Under the pieces are notes generated by a model that was not told the origin of the DNA, made no database searches, and saw nothing but the letters and a program-made list of their open reading frames with translations. A stretch of 64,000 nucleotides of DNA, from positions 124,001 through 188,000 of the forward strand of contig SMDE01000006.1 of assembly GCA_004346725.1 (NCBI GenBank). The letters are read 5' to 3'. How positions within the stretch are numbered: position 1 is the stretch's first letter; every line of letters begins with the position of its first letter. Source of the stretch: Phytobacter diazotrophicus (GTDB taxonomy: Bacteria > Pseudomonadota > Gammaproteobacteria > Enterobacterales > Enterobacteriaceae). Shown here in pieces: positions 44,248-57,919 of the stretch. A program made the translations under genes and the position numbers.

Positions 44248-44369
44248 GTCAGAATGAGCGGAAAAAGCGACTGCTAACATTACGTTACTAGGTTGTAACT
44301 TCACGGCGTGATATTCTTCGCGCGTGGCTAGCTTCGGCCATCTTTCCTGTTCACAGATTAATCACGCAA

Positions 44370-47300
44370 ATGATGCTGCAATCCACACGCTCAAAAAGTG
44401 CGCTCCCGGTTTTGGCTGCCGCGCTGTTTTTTGTCCTTGCCTTTATTACAGGCAGTGCCTTCGCGGCCCCGACAAACAACGACTTACCCGCTCGCTCCGA
44501 TGTCCAGAGTCAGCTCGACGCTCTGAATAAGCAAAAAGATCCCACCGCTACGGATAAACTGGTTATTCAGGATTTAACGGAAACCCTGGATGTTCTGGAC
44601 AAAATAGAACGGGTTAAGCAGGAAACTGTTCTCTTAAAACAGAAAATCACCCAGGCGCCGGACAAACTGCGTCAGGCGACTGATGCCCTCAATGCGCTCA
44701 GTGATAAAGATAACGACGATGAAACACGCAAAACGCTGGCAACGCTTTCTCTGCGCCAGCTTGAGTCGCGCGTGGCACAGTTACTGGATGACTTACAAAC
44801 GGCTCAGAACGATTTATCGAATTATAACAGCCAGTTAGTCTCGTTACAGACGCAGCCGGAGCGTGTGCAAAGTTCCATGTACACCGCTTCGCAACAGTTA
44901 CAGCAAATCCGCAATCGTCTTAATGGCACGGCGGCAGGTGAGGGGGCTCTGCGTCCGACGCAGCAGACACTTTTACTTGCTCAACAGGCATTGCTGAATG
45001 CGCAAATCGAACAGTTGCGTAAGAGTCTCGAAGGTAATACTACGTTGCAGGACACGCTGCAGAAACAGCGTGATTACACTACTGCGAACAGCAATCGCCT
45101 TGAACATCAACTGCAACTGTTGCAGGAAGCCGTCAATAACAAGCGGCTGACGCTGACAGAAAAAACCGCCCAGGAAGCCGTAACGCCGGATGAAACCGCG
45201 CGTATCCAGGCGATGCCGTTAGTGAAGCAGGAACTGGACGTTAACCACCAGCTTAGCCAGAAGCTTATTACCGCGACAGAAAACGGTAACTCGCTGGTGC
45301 AGCAAAACATCAAAGTAAAAAACTGGCTTGACCGCGCGCTGCAATCTGAGCGCAACGTGAAAGAGCAGATTTCAGTACTTAAAGGCAGCTTGCTGCTGTC
45401 GCGTATCCTTTATCAGCAACAACAAACGCTCCCTTCCGCTGATGAGCTTGAAGACATGACCAACCGCATTGCGGACCTGCGTCTGGAGCAGTTTGAAGTC
45501 AACCAACAGCGCGATGCCCTTTTCCAGAGCGATGCATTCGTGGCAAAACTGGAAGAGGGGCATTCGAGTGAGGTTAACGACGAAGTGCATGACGCGCTGT
45601 TACAAGTCGTGGATATGCGTCGTGAACTGCTCGATCAACTGAATAAGCAGCTTGGTAATCAGCTGATGATGGCGATTAACCTGCAGGTTAATCAGCAGCA
45701 ACTGATGAGCGTGTCGAAAAGCCTTCAGGAGATCCTGACGCAGCAAATTTTCTGGGTAAACAGCAACAAGCCAATGGACGGGGACTGGGTTAAATCTTTC
45801 CCACAGGCGCTGAAAGACCAGATAAGCAAAATGAAAATCACCGGTAACTGGGAAAAAGCCTGGCCGGCGGTGGCCATTGCTTTCCTCACAGGCCTACCCC
45901 TGTTACTGATCGCTGGCTTAATTCGCTGGCGTCTTGGCTGGTTGCGCAGCTATCAGGCGCGTCTTGCGACCCAGGTAGGCCAGTTACGCAATGACAGTCA
46001 GTTACATACGCCGAAAGCGATTCTTATCGATCTCATTCGCGCGCTGCCAGTCTGCCTGATCATTCTGGCTATCGGCCTCATTTTACTGACGATGCAGCTC
46101 AATATTAGTGAATTGCTGTGGGCGTTCAGTAAAAAACTGACCGTATTCTGGCTGGTATTTGGCCTGTGCTGGAAGGTGCTGGAAAAAGACGGCGTGGCGG
46201 TAAACCATTTCAATATGCCGGAACAACTGACCAGCCACTGGCGTCGGCAGATTGTGCGCATCAGCCTTGCGCTGCTGCCACTCCATTTTTGGTCCGTGGT
46301 CTCTGAGCTTTCGCCACTGCACTTGATGGATGATGTGCTCGGACAAACGGTGATCCTGCTTAACTTGCTGGTCATCACCGGGCTGGTATGGCCGATGTTC
46401 CGGGAAAGCTGGCGGGATAAAGAATCTCATAGCATTCGTCTTATCACCATCACCGTTCTGGCGATTGTTCCGATAGCATTGATGGTGCTGACGGCAACTG
46501 GCTATTTCTATACAACGCTGCGCCTGTCCGGACGCTGGATTGAAACTGTCTATCTGGTCATTCTCTGGAACCTGCTTTACCAGACTGTGTTGCGTGGCTT
46601 GAGCGTTGCTGCGCGTCGTATTGCTTACCGTCGTGCGCTGGCCCGCCGCCAGAACCTGATAAAAGAAGGGGCAGAAGGCGCTGAGCCGCAGGAAGAGCCG
46701 GGTATAGCCCTGGAGCAGGTCAACCAGCAGACATTACGTATTACCATGTTGCTGATGATCGCCCTCTTTGGCGTGGTGTTCTGGGCGATTTGGTCGGATT
46801 TGATCACCGTTTTCGCTTACCTGGACAGCGTTGTCCTGTGGCACTACAACGGCACGGAAGCAGGCGTCGCCGCCGTAAAAAGCGTGACTATGGGGAGCAT
46901 GCTGTTTGCCTTGATTGCCACGGTGGTGGCCTGGGCGCTAATTCGTAACTTACCGGGTTTGCTGGAAGTTATCGTTCTTTCGCGGTTGAACATGCGCCAG
47001 GGGGCGTCCTACGCCATTACCACCATTCTGAACTATGTCATCATTGCCGTTGGTGCGATGACGGTGTTCGGGTCGTTGGGTGTCTCATGGGACAAACTAC
47101 AATGGCTGGCGGCAGCTCTCTCGGTTGGTCTGGGTTTTGGTTTACAAGAGATTTTCGGTAACTTTGTCTCCGGCCTGATTATCCTCTTCGAACGTCCGGT
47201 GCGTATTGGCGATACCGTCACCATCGGCACTTTCTCCGGGTCGGTAAGTAAGATCCGTATTCGTGCCACCACGATCACCGATTTTGACCGCAAAGAGGTC

Positions 47301-47726
47301 ATTATTCCCAACAAGGCTTTTGTGACCGAACGTCTGATCAACTGGTCGCTGTCAGACACCATTACCCGCGTGGTCATCCGTCTGGGCGTGGCGTACGGCT
47401 CCGATCTGGATAAGGTGAAAGAGGTATTGTTAAAAGCGGCGATGGAGCATCCGAAGGTGATGCACGATCCGGAGCCGTCGGTGTTCTTTACCACCTTTGG
47501 CGCGAGTACGCTGGATCATGAACTGCGTCTGTATGTACGTGAACTGCGCGATCGTAGCTATACGGTGGATGAGCTAAACCGCACGATCGACAGACTGTGT
47601 CGTGAAAATAACATCAATATCGCCTTTAACCAGTTGGAAGTGCATTTACGCAATGCGAGCGGTGACGAGCATACGGAAGTGAAGCGCGAGCTGAAAGGCG
47701 ACGATCCGACGCCTGCACAGAGTTGA
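44370..47726 (+). CDS. mscK: Potassium-dependent mechanosensitive channel MscK
   Basis: 1118 residues (E. coli 1120). Signal peptide, a long periplasmic coiled-coil-rich domain (about 30-470), about eleven membrane segments, and the C-terminal MscS-like core with the pore helix text WLAAALSVGLGFGLQEIFGN and FVSGLIILFERPVRIGDTV. It opens on membrane tension to release ions. It is separated from acrR by 122 bp. Confidence 0.96.
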   Translation: MMLQSTRSKSALPVLAAALFFVLAFITGSAFAAPTNNDLPARSDVQSQLDALNKQKDPTATDKLVIQDLTETLDVLDKIERVKQETVLLKQKITQAPDKLRQATDALNALSDKDNDDETRKTLATLSLRQLESRVAQLLDDLQTAQNDLSNYNSQLVSLQTQPERVQSSMYTASQQLQQIRNRLNGTAAGEGALRPTQQTLLLAQQALLNAQIEQLRKSLEGNTTLQDTLQKQRDYTTANSNRLEHQLQLLQEAVNNKRLTLTEKTAQEAVTPDETARIQAMPLVKQELDVNHQLSQKLITATENGNSLVQQNIKVKNWLDRALQSERNVKEQISVLKGSLLLSRILYQQQQTLPSADELEDMTNRIADLRLEQFEVNQQRDALFQSDAFVAKLEEGHSSEVNDEVHDALLQVVDMRRELLDQLNKQLGNQLMMAINLQVNQQQLMSVSKSLQEILTQQIFWVNSNKPMDGDWVKSFPQALKDQISKMKITGNWEKAWPAVAIAFLTGLPLLLIAGLIRWRLGWLRSYQARLATQVGQLRNDSQLHTPKAILIDLIRALPVCLIILAIGLILLTMQLNISELLWAFSKKLTVFWLVFGLCWKVLEKDGVAVNHFNMPEQLTSHWRRQIVRISLALLPLHFWSVVSELSPLHLMDDVLGQTVILLNLLVITGLVWPMFRESWRDKESHSIRLITITVLAIVPIALMVLTATGYFYTTLRLSGRWIETVYLVILWNLLYQTVLRGLSVAARRIAYRRALARRQNLIKEGAEGAEPQEEPGIALEQVNQQTLRITMLLMIALFGVVFWAIWSDLITVFAYLDSVVLWHYNGTEAGVAAVKSVTMGSMLFALIATVVAWALIRNLPGLLEVIVLSRLNMRQGASYAITTILNYVIIAVGAMTVFGSLGVSWDKLQWLAAALSVGLGFGLQEIFGNFVSGLIILFERPVRIGDTVTIGTFSGSVSKIRIRATTITDFDRKEVIIPNKAFVTERLINWSLSDTITRVVIRLGVAYGSDLDKVKEVLLKAAMEHPKVMHDPEPSVFFTTFGASTLDHELRLYVRELRDRSYTVDELNRTIDRLCRENNINIAFNQLEVHLRNASGDEHTEVKRELKGDDPTPAQS

Positions 47727-47782
47727 TTCAGATATCTCTCTTGTCGTAGCCCCGGTAAGCGCTGGCGCCACCGGGGATTATT

Positions 47783-47870
47783 CCCGGATGGCGGCGTGAC
47801 CGCCTGTTCCGGGCTACGGTTTTCTCCCTCTCCTCGTGGGAGATAGCCGGGGTGAGGGCATCAGGCCGCA
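47783..47870. repeat. REP element with a shared flanking segment
   Basis: CCCGGATGGCGGCGTGACC and its partner GTTCCGGG form a REP hairpin at 47783-47813. The following text (GGGCTACGG ... GGGGTGAGGGCATCAGG) recurs at 59296-59352, so both copies belong to one dispersed intergenic repeat family. It fills the gap between the convergent mscK and ybaM genes. Confidence 0.75.
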
Positions 47871-47876
47871 CCAGGC

Positions 47877-48029
47877 TTAACCCTCACGCTCCCTCACTTT
47901 GCGTTCAAAATCCCGCTGCACAATTTCCAGCGCTTTGAGCACGGTTTCCGGCGCAATAGCATGCTCTTCCAGCAGCATAATCAGATCGACCGCCAGCTTG
48001 ACCTCATCCGGTGCATCTTCCAGCGACAT
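47877..48029 (-). CDS. ybaM: YbaM small protein
   Basis: 50 residues (E. coli 53): [20 protein letters not shown] and so on, ending [10 protein letters not shown]. It is acidic and helical. The function is unknown. It lies just downstream of priC in the same direction, 14 bp away. Confidence 0.9.
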   Translation of the reverse strand: MSLEDAPDEVKLAVDLIMLLEEHAIAPETVLKALEIVQRDFERKVREREG

Positions 48030-48043
48030 ACTCTCTCCTCGGG

Positions 48044-48571
48044 TTAACGTGTCAGGCGCGCCAGCACCCGCTCAATATTATCCAGCGCCTCGCGACAGCG
48101 GCGCAGCCTGCCTTCAAATGCGGTGATTTCTTTATGTAATTGCTGCTGTTCGGCGAAAGTTTCGACCTTTGCCAGACGCGTTTCCCGCTCACATTTCATC
48201 GCCATCAGACGTTGTTCGAATTCCTGGTGTTGCAGTCGCTTACGCTGCCATTTTTGAATGCCGGGCGCGGAATTATCCCACTCACGCAGCGACCAAGAGG
48301 CCGATTCGCGACTCAGGGCGGCAATCTGTGCCCCAAGGTGCTCTGCAAGCCATGCCACCTGCTCGATTTGCTGTGCGTCGACGGCATGGCGAAGCGCGCT
48401 CAGACTGTGCCGGGCTTCTTGCAGGCAGGCATCCATTGTGGTGCTACGTGTGCGGAACAGATGACGATCAAAACGTGGGCTCACCGTGGCGTGCTTTGCC
48501 TGAGGAGCGATTTGTCGCGCCAGCTCGTCCAGCTTTTGTTCCAGAGCCTGTAAAAGCAACGCGCTTCTCAC
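48044..48571 (-). CDS. priC: Primosomal replication protein PriC
   Basis: 175 residues, E. coli length. It is helical, with many Arg/Gln ([25 protein letters not shown]). It loads DnaB at stalled forks with gaps through SSB and Rep. Operon with ybaM. Confidence 0.93.
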   Translation of the reverse strand: MRSALLLQALEQKLDELARQIAPQAKHATVSPRFDRHLFRTRSTTMDACLQEARHSLSALRHAVDAQQIEQVAWLAEHLGAQIAALSRESASWSLREWDNSAPGIQKWQRKRLQHQEFEQRLMAMKCERETRLAKVETFAEQQQLHKEITAFEGRLRRCREALDNIERVLARLTR

Positions 48572-48640
48572 GATTATCTCCCCTGTAAATGACGCCGACT
48601 ATGCTACATTAGCCGCTCATCAATGATAATGATTCGCACT

Positions 48641-49018
48641 ATGCAACGGACTATTTTAATCATCATTGGCTGGCTGGCGGTAGTGCTGGGTACTCTCGGC
48701 GTCGTTTTGCCATTGCTGCCGACCACGCCGTTTATTCTGCTGGCCGCCTGGTGTTTTGCGCGCTCGTCGCCCCGTTTTCATCAGTGGTTATTGTACCGTT
48801 CCTGGTTTGGTGGCTATTTGCGTCACTGGCAAACCTATAAAGCGATGCCGCCTGGCGCCAAACCCCGGGCCATCGCCGTGATAGTGGTCACTTTCGCCAT
48901 TTCGCTGTGGATGGTGAAGATTATATGGGTGCGATTGCTGCTGCTGGTTATTTTGTCTTGCCTGCTGATTTTTATGTGGCGACTGCCCGTGATTGACGCA
49001 AAGCAACAAAAACCATAA
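48641..49018 (+). CDS. ybaN: Inner membrane protein YbaN (DUF454)
   Basis: 125 residues with four hydrophobic segments: ILIIIGWLAVVLGTLGVVLP, LPTTPFILLAAWCF, and two near the C-terminus. It matches E. coli YbaN. ATG 48641 is the E. coli-like start (MQRTILIIIG). A weak Fur-like AATGATAATGATT stretch lies just upstream. The function is unknown. Confidence 0.93.
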   Translation: MQRTILIIIGWLAVVLGTLGVVLPLLPTTPFILLAAWCFARSSPRFHQWLLYRSWFGGYLRHWQTYKAMPPGAKPRAIAVIVVTFAISLWMVKIIWVRLLLLVILSCLLIFMWRLPVIDAKQQKP

Positions 49019-49169
49019 AGCTCACCGATGGAAGTTGCAATTGTCGCGTTCTGCCAGTAAATTCGAGCGTTTTCGAGCACAGGCGCGACTGGTTAAATGT
49101 TAACCGCAGGTTACATGCGAAACCTCAGTGTGCGCCGTGAGTAACACCGTTTCTATCAGGCAAAAATCC

Positions 49170-49721
49170 ATGACAGCGACTGCGCAGCAGCTTGAATTTC
49201 TCAAAAACAGCATCAAAAGCATTCAGGATTATCCGAAGCCGGGCATCCTGTTCCGTGATGTCACCAGTTTGCTGGAAGACCCGAAAGCGTACGCTCTCAG
49301 CATTGAACTGCTGGTTGAACGCTACAAAGACGCCGGGATCACGAAAGTAGTAGGTACAGAAGCGCGTGGCTTCCTGTTCGGCGCACCGGTTGCGTTAGGC
49401 CTGGGTGTTGGCTTTGTACCGGTACGTAAACCGCGTAAACTGCCGCGTGAAACCATCGCGGAAAGCTACGAACTGGAATACGGTACCGATCAGCTGGAGA
49501 TCCACATCGATGCGATCCAGGCTGGCGATAAAGTCCTTGTGGTTGACGATCTGCTGGCGACCGGCGGCACCATCGAAGCAACCGTAAAACTGATCCGCCG
49601 TTTGGGTGGCGAAGTGACCGATGCAGCATTCATCATTAACCTGTTCGATCTGGGCGGTGAACAACGTCTGGAAAAACAGGGGCTGACCTGCTTTAGTCTG
49701 GTGCCATTCCCGGGGCATTAA
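49170..49721 (+). CDS. apt: Adenine phosphoribosyltransferase
   Basis: 183 residues, E. coli length. The PRPP-binding motif [17 protein letters not shown] and the hood ([15 protein letters not shown]) are intact. It salvages adenine to AMP. ATG 49170 matches [10 protein letters not shown]; an upstream in-frame region is not conserved. Confidence 0.97.
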   Translation: MTATAQQLEFLKNSIKSIQDYPKPGILFRDVTSLLEDPKAYALSIELLVERYKDAGITKVVGTEARGFLFGAPVALGLGVGFVPVRKPRKLPRETIAESYELEYGTDQLEIHIDAIQAGDKVLVVDDLLATGGTIEATVKLIRRLGGEVTDAAFIINLFDLGGEQRLEKQGLTCFSLVPFPGH

Positions 49722-49774
49722 TTATCAGACTGCTTTATTTGTCATTTTAGCGCCGGGCAGTGCTCGTAATCCTC

Positions 49775-49853
49775 ACGTACTCCGTGTACGTTCCGGTTAC
49801 AGTGCGCTGTCCGTCACTAAGAGACAACCTCGCTGATTAAGTGAGGTTGTGAT
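49775..49853. repeat. Two dyads between apt and dnaX
   Basis: ACGTAC-TCCGT-GTACGT (49775-49791) and a hairpin with ACAACCTC (49825-49832) and GAGGTTGT (49844-49851). The second ends 48 bp before dnaX and could act as an apt terminator or structure the dnaX leader. Confidence 0.5.
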
Positions 49854-49899
49854 AGCATTCCCCCCTATTAATCCACCTCCAGCGTTTCAGAGCCTGCCA

Positions 49900-52225
<2,326 letters not shown>

Positions 52226-52226
<1 letters not shown>

Positions 52227-52831
52227 TGCAGACCAGTCCGCTGTTAACGCAGCTTATGGAAGCGTTGCGCTGCCTGCCGGGCGTTGGCCCGAAATCGGCG
52301 CAGCGCATGGCGTTTACGCTATTGCAACGTGACCGCAGCGGTGGAATGCGCCTGGCGCAGGCATTGACCCGCGCCATGTCGGAAATCGGCCATTGCGCCG
52401 ATTGCCGCACCTTTACCGAGCAGGAGATCTGCAATATTTGCAGCAATCCGCGCCGTCAGGAAAATGGTCAAATCTGTGTGGTGGAGAGTCCTGCGGATAT
52501 CTACGCCATTGAGCAGACCGGCCAGTTTTCCGGACGCTATTTCGTGTTGATGGGCCACCTGTCGCCGCTCGATGGTATCGGGCCGGACGATATTGGTCTC
52601 GATCGACTGGAGCAGCGTCTGCAGGCGGAATCGATGCGAGAGGTGATTCTCGCCACCAACCCGACGGTAGAAGGTGAGGCAACCGCCAACTATATTGCCG
52701 AGCTTTGCGCGCAATATGGAGTGGAAGCCAGTCGTATTGCTCACGGCGTTCCCGTTGGCGGTGAGCTGGAAATGGTTGACGGCACCACGCTGTCCCATTC
52801 GCTTGCGGGTCGCCACAAGATTAAATTCTGA
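52226..52831 (+). CDS. recR: Recombination protein RecR
   Basis: 201 residues, E. coli length. Helix-hairpin-helix ([14 protein letters not shown]), four-Cys zinc finger ([16 protein letters not shown]), Toprim domain ([17 protein letters not shown]) and a Walker B-like end. It works with RecF/RecO to load RecA on gapped DNA. Translationally coupled to ybaB. Confidence 0.97.
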
Positions 52832-52861
52832 CCAAACGGAGGCTGCGACACGTGGCCTCCG

Positions 52862-52890
52862 CTTGAAAAAATCCTTCTCAATCCCCATCT
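52862..52890 (+). promoter_or_regulatory. Sigma-32 heat-shock promoter of htpG
   Basis: CTTGAA (52862-52867), 15-bp spacer, CCCCATCT (52883-52890), matching the sigma-32 consensus, 88 bp before htpG. Confidence 0.85.
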
Positions 52891-52977
52891 CACCCTCATC
52901 ATTTCAATAGCCTGTACATTCGCGGCGCGAAGAATGACGGCTATTACTTTTTAATGGCATTGTTGAGGTCGACTTAC

Positions 52978-54852
52978 ATGAAAGGACAAGAAACCCGCGG
53001 TTTCCAGTCAGAAGTAAAACAGCTTCTGCACCTGATGATCCATTCCCTGTATTCCAATAAAGAAATCTTCCTGCGTGAGCTTATCTCCAACGCCTCGGAT
53101 GCGGCGGACAAACTGCGTTTTCGCGCGTTGTCCAAACCGGATCTGTACGAAGGCGATGGCGAACTGCGTGTGCGCGTCTCGTTTAATAAAGACAACCGCA
53201 CATTGACCATTGCCGATAACGGTATCGGGATGAGCCGCGACGAGGTCATTGAGAACCTCGGTACGATTGCCAAGTCTGGCACCAAAGCATTTCTGGAATC
53301 GATGGGCTCCGATCAGGCGAAAGACAGCCAGTTGATTGGTCAGTTCGGGGTGGGCTTCTACTCTGCGTTCATCGTTGCCGATAAAGTCACCGTGCGCACC
53401 CGTGCTGCGGGTGAAAGTGCTGATAATGGCGTGTTCTGGGAATCTGCTGGCGAAGGTGAATATACCGTTGCCGACATCAACAAACCGGAGCGTGGTACTG
53501 AAATCACGCTGCATCTGCGCGAAGGCGAAGATGACTTCCTGAACGACTGGCGTGTGCGCTCGATCATCAGCAAATATTCCGATCATATTGCGCTGCCGGT
53601 GGAAATTGAGAAGCAGGAAGAGGTCGACGGCGAAACCGTGGTCTCTTGGGAAAAAATCAACAAAGCACAGGCGCTGTGGACCCGCAGCAAGTCGGAAATC
53701 AGCGACGACGAATATAAAGAGTTCTACAAACATATCGCTCATGACTTTACCGACCCGCTGGCCTGGAGCCATAACCGCGTGGAAGGCAAGCAAGAGTATA
53801 CCAGCCTGCTGTTTATCCCTTCGCAGGCGCCATGGGATATGTGGAACCGCGACCATAAGCATGGCCTGAAACTGTACGTACAGCGCGTCTTTATCATGGA
53901 CGACGCCGAACAGTTTATGCCGAACTACCTGCGCTTCGTGCGCGGCCTGATAGATTCCAACGATCTGCCGCTGAACGTTTCCCGCGAAATTCTGCAGGAC
54001 AGCACCGTTACCCGTAATCTGCGTAATGCGCTGACCAAACGCGCCCTGCAGATGCTCGATAAGCTGGCCAAAGATGACGCGGAAAAATACCAGAGCTTCT
54101 GGAAACAGTTCGGCCTGGCGCTAAAAGAAGGCCCGGCAGAAGACAATGCCAACCAGGAAGCGATTGCCAAACTGCTGCGTTTTGCTTCTACCCACACGGA
54201 CTCTTCCGAACAGACCGTATCGCTGGAGGATTACCTCTCGCGCATGAAAGAAGGGCAGGAGAAAATCTACTTCATCACTGCCGACAGCTACGCGGCGGCG
54301 AAGAGCAGCCCGCATCTGGAACTGCTGCGTAAGAAAGGTATCGAAGTTCTGCTGCTCTCCGATCGTATCGACGAGTGGATGATGAGCTATCTGACCGAGT
54401 TCAACGGTAAGCCGTTCCAGTCGGTCTCTAAAGCTGACGAGTCGCTGGATAAACTGGCTGATGAAGTGGACGAAACCACCAAAGAAGCAGAAAAAGCGCT
54501 GGAGCCGTTTGTTGAGCGCGTCAAAACCCTGCTGGGCGACCGCGTGAAAGAGGTACGCCTGACGCATCGTCTGACCGATACCCCGGCGATAGTCACCACC
54601 GATAACGACGAAATGAGCACGCAGATGGCGAAATTGTTTGCCGCTGCGGGCCAGAGCGTGCCGGAAGTGAAGTACATCTTTGAACTGAACCCGGATCATC
54701 CGCTGGTGAAACGCACCGCCGATACTCAGGACGAGACGAAGTTTGGCGAATGGGTCGAACTGCTGTTGGATCAGGCGCTGTTCGCTGAACGCGGCACGCT
54801 GGAAGATCCCAACCTCTTTATTAAGCGTTTGAATACCTTGTTAATGTCGTAA
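52978..54852 (+). CDS. htpG: Chaperone HtpG (Hsp90)
   Basis: 624 residues, E. coli length. GHKL ATPase motifs: [48 protein letters not shown]. Middle and C-terminal dimer domains are complete. ATP-dependent chaperone working with DnaK. ATG 52978 (MKGQETRG) is the conserved start. Confidence 0.98.
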   Translation: MKGQETRGFQSEVKQLLHLMIHSLYSNKEIFLRELISNASDAADKLRFRALSKPDLYEGDGELRVRVSFNKDNRTLTIADNGIGMSRDEVIENLGTIAKSGTKAFLESMGSDQAKDSQLIGQFGVGFYSAFIVADKVTVRTRAAGESADNGVFWESAGEGEYTVADINKPERGTEITLHLREGEDDFLNDWRVRSIISKYSDHIALPVEIEKQEEVDGETVVSWEKINKAQALWTRSKSEISDDEYKEFYKHIAHDFTDPLAWSHNRVEGKQEYTSLLFIPSQAPWDMWNRDHKHGLKLYVQRVFIMDDAEQFMPNYLRFVRGLIDSNDLPLNVSREILQDSTVTRNLRNALTKRALQMLDKLAKDDAEKYQSFWKQFGLALKEGPAEDNANQEAIAKLLRFASTHTDSSEQTVSLEDYLSRMKEGQEKIYFITADSYAAAKSSPHLELLRKKGIEVLLLSDRIDEWMMSYLTEFNGKPFQSVSKADESLDKLADEVDETTKEAEKALEPFVERVKTLLGDRVKEVRLTHRLTDTPAIVTTDNDEMSTQMAKLFAAAGQSVPEVKYIFELNPDHPLVKRTADTQDETKFGEWVELLLDQALFAERGTLEDPNLFIKRLNTLLMS

Positions 54853-54862
54853 ATTCACCGTT

Positions 54863-54887
54863 ATCCTCTCCCCGCAGGGGAGAGGAT
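54863..54887 (+). terminator. htpG terminator
   Basis: Perfect 11-bp stem ATCCTCTCCCC (54863-54873) and complement (54877-54887) with a GCA loop, just after htpG. Confidence 0.75.
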
Positions 54888-55046
54888 ATGGCACAGCGCA
54901 CTTTTTTCTCCTTCGTTCCCCCGGAAGAGGACTGTTGTGGGGAGGATTGCCGCATTTTTTAAACATTCTTTCCCACTAACCGTTTCAGCCCCGTAGCCTT
55001 CCTTGAGCCATACTCATTCTGGTGGTATCGTTTAGCGCTTTTTTGA

Positions 55047-55724
<678 letters not shown>

Positions 55725-55732
55725 TCGCCTCT

Positions 55733-55754
55733 ATCCCCGGTGTTCGCCGGGGAT
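55733..55754 (+). terminator. adk terminator
   Basis: ATCCCCGG (55733-55740) and CCGGGGAT (55747-55754), loop TGTTCG, followed by a T-containing stretch. Confidence 0.75.
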
Positions 55755-55836
55755 AATCTTCCAATCGCTGTGATTGGTTTCGTTTACGCGCTTTTCAGTT
55801 ACAATCATTAGCCAGTTCAATGGTTAAGAGGCGCGA

Positions 55837-56799
55837 ATGAGTCAGACGAAAGCAGGTATTCTGCTGGCCAATCTTGGTACCCCCGAAGCACCCACTCCCG
55901 AGGCCGTTAAGCGCTATCTGCGGCAATTCTTAAGCGACCAGCGCGTCGTCGATACGTCCCGTTTATTGTGGTGGCCTTTGCTGCGTGGCGTCATTCTGCC
56001 TATTCGCTCTCCGCGCGTCGCAAAGCTCTATCAATCCGTGTGGATGGAAGAGGGCTCGCCGCTGATGGTCTACAGCCGCAGGCAGCAAGCCGCGCTGGCC
56101 GCACGTCTTCCTGATGTCCCCGTTGCGCTGGGAATGAGTTACGGTTCGCCGTCGCTGGCGAGCGCGGTGGAGGAACTCCAGTCACAAGGCGTTGAACATA
56201 TCGTCGTGCTGCCACTCTATCCGCAATACTCCTGTTCAACGGTGGCGGCGGTATGGGACGAACTCGCGCGTATCCTTGCCCCAAAACGCCATATTCCCGG
56301 TATCTCGTTTATTCGCGACTATGCGGATGATCCCGCTTATATCAACGCGCTGGCGAATAGCGTGCGTGCCTCATTTGCCCGCCATGGCGAACCCGACTTG
56401 CTGCTGCTCTCTTATCACGGCATTCCGCAACGCTATGCGGATCAAGGTGATGATTACCCGCAGCGCTGCCGGGATACCACACGTGAGCTGGTTTCAGCCC
56501 TGGAACTGCCGCCAGAAAAAGTGATGATGACCTTCCAGTCGCGCTTTGGTCGCGAGCCCTGGCTAACGCCCTACACCGATGAGACCATGAAAATGCTCGG
56601 TGAGAAGGGCGTAAAACATATTCAGGTTATGAGCCCGGGTTTTGCCGCCGATTGCCTTGAGACTCTCGAAGAGATCGCCGTGCAGAACCGTGAGTTTTTC
56701 CTCGAAGCGGGCGGCGAGAAATATGAATATATTCCTGCACTTAATGATTCCCCGGATCATATCGAGATGATGGTCAGTCTCACGGAGAAATATCGCTAA
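55837..56799 (+). CDS. hemH: Ferrochelatase
   Basis: 320 residues, E. coli length. [20 protein letters not shown] at the start, catalytic His in [17 protein letters not shown], and the Glu near the metal site. It inserts Fe2+ into protoporphyrin IX, the last step of heme synthesis. It overlaps the 3' end of the convergent aes gene by 4 bp. Confidence 0.97.
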   Translation: MSQTKAGILLANLGTPEAPTPEAVKRYLRQFLSDQRVVDTSRLLWWPLLRGVILPIRSPRVAKLYQSVWMEEGSPLMVYSRRQQAALAARLPDVPVALGMSYGSPSLASAVEELQSQGVEHIVVLPLYPQYSCSTVAAVWDELARILAPKRHIPGISFIRDYADDPAYINALANSVRASFARHGEPDLLLLSYHGIPQRYADQGDDYPQRCRDTTRELVSALELPPEKVMMTFQSRFGREPWLTPYTDETMKMLGEKGVKHIQVMSPGFAADCLETLEEIAVQNREFFLEAGGEKYEYIPALNDSPDHIEMMVSLTEKYR

Positions 56800-57761
56800 C
56801 GGTTGTTTTCGCAGAAAAATCGTGCGCCATCGCGTAGCGCACGATCTGCGGTCTCCATCATTCGTGAGTAATGTAGAAACGCGTGCAGCGTTCCCGGATA
56901 CATTTGATAACGACAATGCGCGTTATGTTCCCGAATGATCGCGTAGAGGGTTTTGCTGTCATCTATTAAGGGATCATATTCGGCACTTGCGATAAAACAG
57001 GGAGGAACTGCCTGCGTCAGGTCGTTGTTAAAGATGCAGTAGTAAGGTGATTCGCGATCCTGTTCATCGCGCAGATAAGCCTGATCGTAACTTTGCAAAT
57101 CTTTCCGGGTTAAACCATCCCAGGTGCCGCCATAGAGCCGGCGGCTACGTGAGTCCTGTAAACCATAGAGGCCGTAATAGAGCAGCAGCGCTGTCATTTG
57201 CCCGCAGTCAATGTTGTGATCACGTATCCATAATCCGGTTGCCATCGCCAGCATGGCGCCAGCAGAGTCTCCTGCGAGACCGAAACGCTGCATATTCAGG
57301 TTTAAGGTGTGAGCGTGTTGCGCATAAAACTGGCATACCGCTACAGCTTCCTCTATGGCTTGTGGAAATCGCGCCTCAGGTGAAAGCGTGTAATCGATCC
57401 CGACCACCGTACACTCTGTATAGTGCGCCAGCAGTCGCATGATACGATCGTGTGTGTCGAGGTTTCCCAGCACAAAACCCCCACCGTGAAGATAAAAGAG
57501 CGTCGCCTGACTCTCTGGTTTTGGCGAAGCGTAAATGCGCGTACGAACGGTGCCATAGCGCGTGGGGACGTCAACGTCTTTAGTCGGTATGTCTGGTCCT
57601 CCGGCGTTCCAGTAGCGCCGTTCTTCGTTATAGGCCCGGCGCTGGGTGGGATAATCATTGCCGTCTGGTTCGGGCTGTGGGTTTTCCTGTTGAAAGTGTA
57701 ATACTTGCTGCATTTCAGCAGAGATACGCTCAAGGACGCGTATTTTATTCCCTTTATCCAT
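56796..57761 (-). CDS. aes: Acetyl esterase Aes
   Basis: 321 residues (E. coli 319). Hormone-sensitive-lipase family: oxyanion motif LHGGGFVLG, nucleophile in [11 protein letters not shown], catalytic Asp in AEYDPLIDD, His in [10 protein letters not shown]. It hydrolyses short-chain esters and in E. coli also inhibits MalT. ATG 57761 (MDKGNKIRV) is the E. coli-like start. Convergent with hemH. Confidence 0.95.
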   Translation of the reverse strand: MDKGNKIRVLERISAEMQQVLHFQQENPQPEPDGNDYPTQRRAYNEERRYWNAGGPDIPTKDVDVPTRYGTVRTRIYASPKPESQATLFYLHGGGFVLGNLDTHDRIMRLLAHYTECTVVGIDYTLSPEARFPQAIEEAVAVCQFYAQHAHTLNLNMQRFGLAGDSAGAMLAMATGLWIRDHNIDCGQMTALLLYYGLYGLQDSRSRRLYGGTWDGLTRKDLQSYDQAYLRDEQDRESPYYCIFNNDLTQAVPPCFIASAEYDPLIDDSKTLYAIIREHNAHCRYQMYPGTLHAFLHYSRMMETADRALRDGARFFCENNR

Positions 57762-57919
57762 GGTGTCCTCCGGTAAATAATCCTTCATTGTAAGGGGCAA
57801 GGTGACCTGAACCGGGATCTGCGTAGCCGATATTGAACATGTATACGGTGTAATGCCGATCGCCTGGCGCGGGGAATGTGCTACCATTCTTCGCCCAATC
57901 CTCACCCGTAACGATGACC

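Noticed and set aside
48622-48640. Fur box upstream of ybaN (AATGATAATGATT)
   Set aside because: It matches only part of the 19-bp Fur consensus and the gene has no iron link that I know.
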